Shown piece by piece: positions 5,701 to 9,669 of a stretch of DNA of 9,669 bases. The DNA comes from Oscillospiraceae bacterium (lineage in GTDB: Bacteria > Bacillota > Clostridia > Oscillospirales > UBA929). The position numbers and the translations under genes were made by a program. The stretch is from NCBI GenBank assembly GCA_009777435.1, contig WRLW01000043.1, forward strand, positions 1 through 9,669. The letters run 5' to 3'. A model generated the notes under the pieces. The model ran no database searches and was not told the DNA's origin. It worked only from the letters and a program-made list of their open reading frames with translations. Position 1 is the first letter of the stretch. Each line of letters starts with the position of its first letter.

Positions 5701-5965
5701 TTTGCATTGCCTCTAACTCCTCAACTGTTTTAACGACCACTTGGCCGCGTTCGATCTGCTCGGCGGCTTCATCAATGGCCGCCATGTTTCCGCTGCTGTA
5801 AAACGGGTCAATCGACACCTCAAAGGGTATGCGCTGCTCACGGCTCATTTTTTTCGCGAATATCGTAAATGCTGTGGTCATATTCATTCCCAATGACTGG
5901 CAAGTGCGTTCCATGGATTTTTTCAAATCCTCGTCCATTCTGATGTTTACTAAAGTTTGCGGCAT
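5693..5965 (-). CDS. RelB/DinJ-type ribbon-helix-helix antitoxin
   Basis: The 90-residue product has an N-terminal ribbon-helix-helix DNA-binding domain (residues 3-48). Its strand is TLVNIRMDEDLK, followed by a helix with SLGMNMTTAFTIFAKKM and the family hallmark REQRIPFEVS. The C-terminal half (about 50-90: SGNMAAIDEAAEQIERGQ, then EELEAM) is the charged, flexible part that normally wraps and neutralises the toxin. The ATG at 5963-5965 is preferred over a GTG three codons upstream because AAGGAAG is 8 bases before the ATG and would overlap the GTG. The dimer, with or without toxin, is expected to repress its own promoter, and a tandem repeat at 6005-6026 is the likely operator. DinJ/RelB antitoxins usually pair with YafQ or RelE; the partner here is YoeB-like, which is less usual. 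Confidence 0.92.
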   Translation of the reverse strand: MPQTLVNIRMDEDLKKSMERTCQSLGMNMTTAFTIFAKKMSREQRIPFEVSIDPFYSSGNMAAIDEAAEQIERGQVVVKTVEELEAMQNE

Positions 5966-5988
5966 TGCTGTCACTTCCTTTCAGACTT

Positions 5989-6017
5989 ATTATACCGCAT
6001 CGTAAATACAATGTCAA
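5989..6017 (-). promoter_or_regulatory. Consensus promoter of the toxin-antitoxin operon
   Basis: On the minus strand TTGACA (6012-6017), exactly 17 bases, TATAAT (5989-5994): a perfect match to the vegetative sigma consensus. Transcription would start near 5982, only a few bases before the antitoxin ribosome binding site. Such a strong promoter fits an operon held down by autorepression. Confidence 0.9.
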
Positions 6018-6026
6018 TACACTGTC
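6005..6026. promoter_or_regulatory. Likely antitoxin operator: tandem 11-bp direct repeat over the -35 box
   Basis: AATACAATGTC (6005-6015) is followed immediately by AATACACTGTC (6016-6026), 10 of 11 identical. The period is about one helical turn, so two ribbon-helix-helix dimers could bind side by side on the same face. The -35 box TTGACA straddles the junction of the two copies, so bound repressor would block polymerase. Confidence 0.6.
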
Positions 6027-6086
6027 TTATATGAACGCCGGCCGCGTTTGCCATAAGTATCCCTTATGTGTCTGATACACATGAGA

Positions 6087-8330
6087 TTATCCGCCGCTAT
6101 CCGAGGGCGGGGGAATCCACCATACGTCGTCGATAAGCCCATAACCGTCCGAACTGCTTATGTCTTGCGTGTTGCTGAGATAATAAGAAAGCGTACCTGA
6201 ACCGGGAATGATGTGCGCAACAAGGTATTGGAACATAAATGACTTAATCATTCTATCTGATGAAGCGGCGAATTTGTCACGGGTATTGTCGTGCGTAACC
6301 ATGAACGCTTCGCCGTCATATTGGTAATCGGTGATAATAGCATCGCCTTCCCTCGTAAAGTGCATTACGCGCATAAATACCGCCACTCCTAAAGAAACTT
6401 CACTATAGAACAAGTCTGCTTGACGCTGGTTATATATTTCGTCATATGTGATTACGACTACATTGCCGGCAATGGCCTGTTCCATATCATAATCAGCGGG
6501 GAGTATATGCAGCGGCCGCCATGAGGACAACAACTTCCACATCCAAGGTTCATAAACTGGCGTTTTAGCAATTTCGGACAGCGTAAAGACAGTTCCCGGC
6601 TCAACATTGTGTTCCAGCCACTCTCCGCTATCAAAGATAAGGGTATCGCCATAATGAGAAAAAATATGCTCATCTCCATAAGGGGTTCTCATGGTTAGTT
6701 TATTCCCATCCATCGTATAGCTTCCGGTTGGGAAATAACTGAGTACATCTATCGAAATCGCAAAAGTCATATTCTCGTCCAATGTGACCCTTACCCGGCC
6801 ATCATTTGCTAAATACGTTCCCAAAGCAACCGTGTCAGACTGTTCAGGCGGCGTGGTTGGCTGCGTATCAGCCGGAAGGGAGGGGTTTAGTCTGATAAAC
6901 TCGTCAACATCGTTATATCGTATGTCAATCCCGCTGCCCACGCTCTCCCAAATACTCTCTAACTGGATGTTCGCAATGCCGCTTTCGGGGTTTAGCGTGT
7001 CGTTGAAGTTGACAATCAGCCGATAACCACCCTCCACACCGTAAAGCGTCGGATTGTAACCGCCCATTGTTGAGCTTGCACTTATTCCTCTAAACGGAAA
7101 ATCCGAATATTGCAAGGCATCACCTTTGGCGGCAAGCGCGCGAACATCGTCAAGCGACAACGGGCCCCAATCAACATAATTATCAAATCCAGCCGCATTA
7201 ACAACCGACTCCCCATTATAATTGATATGGTTGACGCGCATGTTTTCGTCGTAAGTCATACTGATTCTTTTTCCGTTGATGATAAAAATATCTGTACCAT
7301 TTTGCCTTTCTTGCGGATTACCAATTCTTTGATGTACTTCCTCTTGCGTAGCGTTTATTAACGCAGCTATTTTAGAATAAGAAGGATTATCACCGCTTAT
7401 CCTGTTCCCCGCAAAGCCAACGCTCAAAACCAATGCCAACACTACCGCCGCAACAAGTATCACCCGCGACGGCTTGCGGAAACTCAGCACATTCATTATC
7501 CGCTGTTTCACGCCGCCCTCGCCGAAAGCAAGCGGAGAACCGCCGGCAAACCGCCGCTCGGTCGCCAATGACAACAGCGACATAGAATAATCCTTTTTGG
7601 TATCAAAGCCCATTTCTTTTAGGACGCGCTCATCGCACGACATTTCCATATCCACGCCCATCAGCAGAAACGCTATCCACGCCAATGGATTGAACCAATG
7701 CAGGCATAGGATAAAATAAGCTCCGAACTTTATTATGTGGTCGCGCCGTTTTATGTGTGTCTGCTCATGCTGGACTATATACCCGCGCTCTTTTTCGGAT
7801 AAGCCTACAGGCAAATAAATCCTCGGACTGAATACGCCAAGCACGAACGGCGACTTAATATTGTCTGCTTCAAAAATGTTACCCTCAATACACGAAGCGT
7901 TCCGCATTTTGCGTTTGAGCAGAATATAAGATGCTATTCCGTAGATAAACATTAACGATAAGCCGAAAGGGTAGATATAACTTCCGGCTTCCACCGAAAT
8001 TGTTGTTATTGGAGGGTCATCATAATATCTAACTTCGTTTGGATTGATTGCTCCCGGTTGAATCTGCTCCATGCGCACATATTCATCAAATGTATAAGGT
8101 CTGCCTACCCATGTTGATTCTATTGGTATAGGGTCAGATTCAAAAGGTATTAACGAAACTACGCTTTCAATCGTGAACGGGCAAATTAACCTGAATCCCG
8201 CTACTGCCCATAAGCAGTATGAAATTATCTTCGGAGCTTTTTTGAGCGGTATACGCGCAAGGCATATCGCGGCAATCACAAACGCCCCGGTAAGGCTCAT
8301 ATTCAAAACAGCAAGAAATAGTTTATCCAT
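6087..8330 (-). CDS. M56 family (BlaR1/MecR1-like) membrane metallopeptidase with large composite ectodomain
   Basis: The 747-residue product has about 310 N-terminal residues of BlaR1-type membrane protease: hydrophobic segments near 4-25, 36-55, 118-137, 200-226 and 288-307. The zinc motif is HEQTH (188-192), followed by RRDH, and a conserved MEMSCDERVL (228-237) probably supplies the third ligand. The rest is extracytoplasmic and seems to be several small domains: TQEEVHQRIGNPQ-like (about 318-375), a middle region to about 485, a Thr/Pro linker (TQPTTPPEQ, 489-497), a beta-rich unit with GTYLANDGRVRVTLDEN and PTGSYTMDGNKL (about 503-568), and a C-terminal domain with ITDYQYDGEAFMVTHDNTRDKF, reminiscent of DUF4362. 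There is no penicillin-binding domain like that of true BlaR1, so the inducer is not a beta-lactam by any visible evidence. The start overlaps the BlaI stop by 8 bases. It is the likely signal transducer that inactivates the BlaI-type repressor. Confidence 0.9.
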   Translation of the reverse strand: MDKLFLAVLNMSLTGAFVIAAICLARIPLKKAPKIISYCLWAVAGFRLICPFTIESVVSLIPFESDPIPIESTWVGRPYTFDEYVRMEQIQPGAINPNEVRYYDDPPITTISVEAGSYIYPFGLSLMFIYGIASYILLKRKMRNASCIEGNIFEADNIKSPFVLGVFSPRIYLPVGLSEKERGYIVQHEQTHIKRRDHIIKFGAYFILCLHWFNPLAWIAFLLMGVDMEMSCDERVLKEMGFDTKKDYSMSLLSLATERRFAGGSPLAFGEGGVKQRIMNVLSFRKPSRVILVAAVVLALVLSVGFAGNRISGDNPSYSKIAALINATQEEVHQRIGNPQERQNGTDIFIINGKRISMTYDENMRVNHINYNGESVVNAAGFDNYVDWGPLSLDDVRALAAKGDALQYSDFPFRGISASSTMGGYNPTLYGVEGGYRLIVNFNDTLNPESGIANIQLESIWESVGSGIDIRYNDVDEFIRLNPSLPADTQPTTPPEQSDTVALGTYLANDGRVRVTLDENMTFAISIDVLSYFPTGSYTMDGNKLTMRTPYGDEHIFSHYGDTLIFDSGEWLEHNVEPGTVFTLSEIAKTPVYEPWMWKLLSSWRPLHILPADYDMEQAIAGNVVVITYDEIYNQRQADLFYSEVSLGVAVFMRVMHFTREGDAIITDYQYDGEAFMVTHDNTRDKFAASSDRMIKSFMFQYLVAHIIPGSGTLSYYLSNTQDISSSDGYGLIDDVWWIPPPSDSGG

Positions 8331-8697
8331 TATCGCCGCCCCCTTCGTGTTCCTCTATCAGACGTTTTAATTCCGCCGCTTGTTCCGGCGATAGGCTTTT
8401 GCCGCCGATAAACGACGTGATGAACCTCGGCAGGCTGCCGCCGAAGGTGTCCTCGACATACCTCCGGCTCTGTCCCGCGTAAAACTCGCCGCGGGTCATA
8501 AGCGCGCTCACCGTCGCGTCGTCATTCTTGAATATCCCCCGCTGGCACAGCCGCCGCAGCATGGTATATGTAGTGGATTTTTTCCACTTCATGGCGCCGG
8601 CGGCGAGCCTTACAAGCTCGGTGGAATTAACCGGCGCGTTATCCCAAATAAGATCGGCAAATTTTGTTTCCTGCTCGCCTAACCTGTAATCCTCCAT
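8323..8697 (-). CDS. BlaI/MecI family transcriptional repressor
   Basis: The 124-residue product has an N-terminal winged helix (about 5-65) with the family features LGEQETKFADLIWDNAPVNS, a recognition helix WKKSTTYTMLRRLCQRG (38-54) and wing residues after IFKND. The C-terminal half (about 72-115), with helices such as SPEQAAELKRLIEEH, should be the dimerisation domain. The start is the ATG at 8695-8697, with GGAGG 8 bases upstream; a TTG five codons earlier would lie upstream of that site. The next gene, the M56 peptidase, starts within its last codons (8-base overlap, 8323-8330), a classic coupled sensor-repressor pair. The promoter and dyad just upstream indicate autoregulation. Classic members control beta-lactamase or PBP2a, but no such gene is adjacent. 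More distant targets are likely but not visible. Confidence 0.93.
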   Translation of the reverse strand: MEDYRLGEQETKFADLIWDNAPVNSTELVRLAAGAMKWKKSTTYTMLRRLCQRGIFKNDDATVSALMTRGEFYAGQSRRYVEDTFGGSLPRFITSFIGGKSLSPEQAAELKRLIEEHEGGGDNG

Positions 8698-8711
8698 ACG
8701 GCTCGCCTCCA

Positions 8712-8757
8712 AAGTTTAATGGCGCTAAACCATTTATAGTCTAACACCATTAAACTT
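8712..8757. promoter_or_regulatory. BlaI-type operator: 11-bp dyad with additional half-site
   Basis: AAGTTTAATGG (8712-8722) and CCATTAAACTT (8747-8757) are exact reverse complements, and a further CCATT (8730-8734) lies between them, giving an inner AATGG/CCATT dyad. On the minus strand, TTTAATGGTGTTAG and TATAAATGGTTTAG also look like an imperfect direct repeat. The site covers the -10 box and the spacer of the blaI promoter, so binding would block initiation. Confidence 0.7.
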
Positions 8758-8766
8758 ATCTGTCAA
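8738..8766 (-). promoter_or_regulatory. Promoter of the blaI-M56 operon
   Basis: On the minus strand TTGACA (8761-8766), 17 bases, TAGACT (8738-8743). The -35 is perfect and the -10 matches 4 of 6. It is interleaved with the dyad at 8712-8757. The leader would be about 35 bases. Confidence 0.75.
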
Positions 8767-8802
8767 CAGGAAATATTTCAGGTTGTACCGCGCCGTTTGC
8801 CG

Positions 8803-9492
8803 TTAGCGGATAATCTGGCCTTCGAGCGCTTGGTCATACTCCGCGTAGCCATAAAACTGGGACAGATCAAGAAGCTTGTCCCGCGGCAGGTATATCACGC
8901 AGTCTATGGCCGGATGGCTTATTTTATTGTAGTTATACGACGCCGGAGTTCCGGTCAGCAAATAAGCCCGTTCGCCCGGCTCAACCCGTATGGCCCTTTG
9001 CAGGACGGACTGCGCGTATTCCATGTCGTTCGTGTTCACCGAGACGCTGTACTCGACCCGTATGGCGCCATCCTGCGTACCGAACACTTTTATGCTCATA
9101 GCCCCGTTGAATACCGCCAGTTCGTCCGCGCCTTCAAGCTCTATGCCGGATTCGACATACGCGTGGTCATTTTTGATGCCGAACACCACATTCACGTCGT
9201 CGCCCAATAGGTTTAAGTAGAACACCGCGGCATAGAAAAGGGCGCTGACAAATAAAATGAAGCTGATGAATATGATGCTCAGCGCGTCATACCTGAGCTT
9301 TGTGTCCGCGTCGTCTCTTTTGACGAACAGCTGCAGCAGGATCTCGATCCCAAGGCATATCATGATGACCGGCCAGCATGTCATGAGGATTTTCGTGAGG
9401 TTCACGTCGGCCATAAGCGAAACCAGCATAACCGCGCCCGACGCCACCAGAATCAGCCCCATAGAAAGCGAGCCCACGCGCCAGCGTTTCAT
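8803..9492 (-). CDS. Membrane protein, three N-terminal segments and beta-rich extracytoplasmic domain
   Basis: The 229-residue product has two membrane segments (about 7-27 and 36-55) that resemble the LiaI/LiaF- or PspC-associated type (GSLSMGLILVASGAVML; CWPVIMICLGIEILL), a charged loop (VKRDDADTKLRYD) and a third segment (71-95). About 130 residues follow that look beta-rich, with the stretch ADELAVFNGAMSIKVFGTQDG, a pattern seen in adhesin-like DUF4097-type repeats. I cannot name a family. The preferred start is the ATG at 9490-9492 (AAGGGAAG, 8-base spacing); a GTG at 9499-9501 overlapping the previous stop is the alternative. It directly follows another membrane-protein gene with no gap, so the two form an operon, perhaps an envelope-stress module like lia/psp clusters (inference). 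It ends about 40 bases before the blaI promoter; I see no strong terminator there. Confidence 0.75.
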   Translation of the reverse strand: MKRWRVGSLSMGLILVASGAVMLVSLMADVNLTKILMTCWPVIMICLGIEILLQLFVKRDDADTKLRYDALSIIFISFILFVSALFYAAVFYLNLLGDDVNVVFGIKNDHAYVESGIELEGADELAVFNGAMSIKVFGTQDGAIRVEYSVSVNTNDMEYAQSVLQRAIRVEPGERAYLLTGTPASYNYNKISHPAIDCVIYLPRDKLLDLSQFYGYAEYDQALEGQIIR

Positions 9493-9497
9493 ACCGC

Positions 9498-9669
9498 TCA
9501 CTTCCCTTCCCCGGCGTTCTTGCTTCCTTTGAGCAGCCTGACGCCCAGAACTATGAGCGCTAATGAAACCACCGCGGGAACCAGATAACTGCGTATTGAG
9601 CTGGTTATGAACAAGACCGCTTCATGATCAAGCATATAATGCAGATTGTCCATTACGCCGTTGAGGATC
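9498..9669 (-). CDS. C-terminal end of a membrane protein (5' end outside window)
   Basis: Fifty-six codons are visible up to a TGA at 9498-9500. The final part has one membrane segment (about SYLVPAVVSLALIVLGVRLL) followed by a lysine-rich tail (KGSKNAGEGK). The stop is within a few bases of the start of the next membrane-protein gene, so they are translationally coupled. The last-segment-plus-basic-tail pattern is common at the end of PspC-domain and related envelope-stress proteins, but the diagnostic part lies outside the window, so I do not name it. Confidence 0.65.
   Translation of the reverse strand, partial: ILNGVMDNLHYMLDHEAVLFITSSIRSYLVPAVVSLALIVLGVRLLKGSKNAGEGK

Noticed and set aside
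6052..6085. Terminator of the M56 gene
   Set aside because: Overlapping hairpins exist (CATAAG/CTTATG and ATGTGT/ACACAT), but neither is followed by a T-run on the minus strand, so I cannot support a terminator. Read-through into the toxin-antitoxin region is possible.
6087..8697. Beta-lactam resistance operon
   Set aside because: Only the repressor and the M56 peptidase are present; there is no beta-lactamase or PBP gene and no penicillin-binding sensor motif in the M56 protein.
8797..9210. Plus-strand open frame of 137 codons
   Set aside because: It is antisense to the membrane-protein gene at 8803-9492, which has a ribosome binding site, membrane segments and a coupled neighbour.

Overview
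The window looks like a chromosomal segment from a fairly GC-rich, endospore-forming Firmicute of the class Clostridia. The lineage is inferred from gene content: a BofA sporulation-checkpoint protein next to a DUF2508 (YaaL-type) gene, strong AGGAGG-type ribosome binding sites, a BlaI/M56 regulatory pair, DUF2500 and DUF378 membrane proteins, and a GTP-dependent PEP carboxykinase. I see no rRNA, tRNA, CRISPR array, transposase or integrase.

Left part (1-1850). The 3' end of an unrecognised plus-strand gene closes with a good rho-independent terminator. Three minus-strand genes follow (read right to left): a conserved unknown protein (1384-1848), a double-OB-fold single-strand DNA-binding-like protein (635-1255) and a small DUF378 membrane protein (383-589). 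The DUF378 gene has a TTG start, and its ribosome binding site lies in a GNRA-type hairpin.

Middle (1909-4980). pckG is a single-gene transcription unit with a recognisable extended -10 promoter and a bidirectional terminator. Convergent to it is the DUF2508-bofA pair. Next is a 500-base stretch without a protein gene. It contains what appears to be a large structured non-coding RNA on the plus strand (about 4640-4970), with several perfect nested and long-range helices. I could not assign it to any family I know, and it is the most interesting item in the window.

Right part (4981-9669), all minus strand. A DUF2500 protein with a His-rich linker has its own promoter. A type II toxin-antitoxin pair (DinJ/RelB-type antitoxin, YoeB-type toxin) lies behind a consensus promoter that overlaps a tandem 11-bp direct repeat. 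A BlaI-family repressor and a 747-residue M56 (BlaR1-like) membrane metallopeptidase overlap by 8 bases, behind a promoter embedded in a perfect 11-bp operator dyad. Upstream of these is a membrane-protein pair, the second gene of which is cut off by the window end.

How the parts work together: BlaI-M56 is a self-contained sensor/repressor unit. No beta-lactamase or PBP gene is next to it, so its target and inducer are unknown. The toxin-antitoxin pair is autoregulated by the usual logic. BofA would act at the SpoIVFB/sigma-K checkpoint, but its partners are not in the window. From about 5440 to 8350 the DNA looks more AT-rich by eye than the flanks, which may mark an acquired or accessory block.
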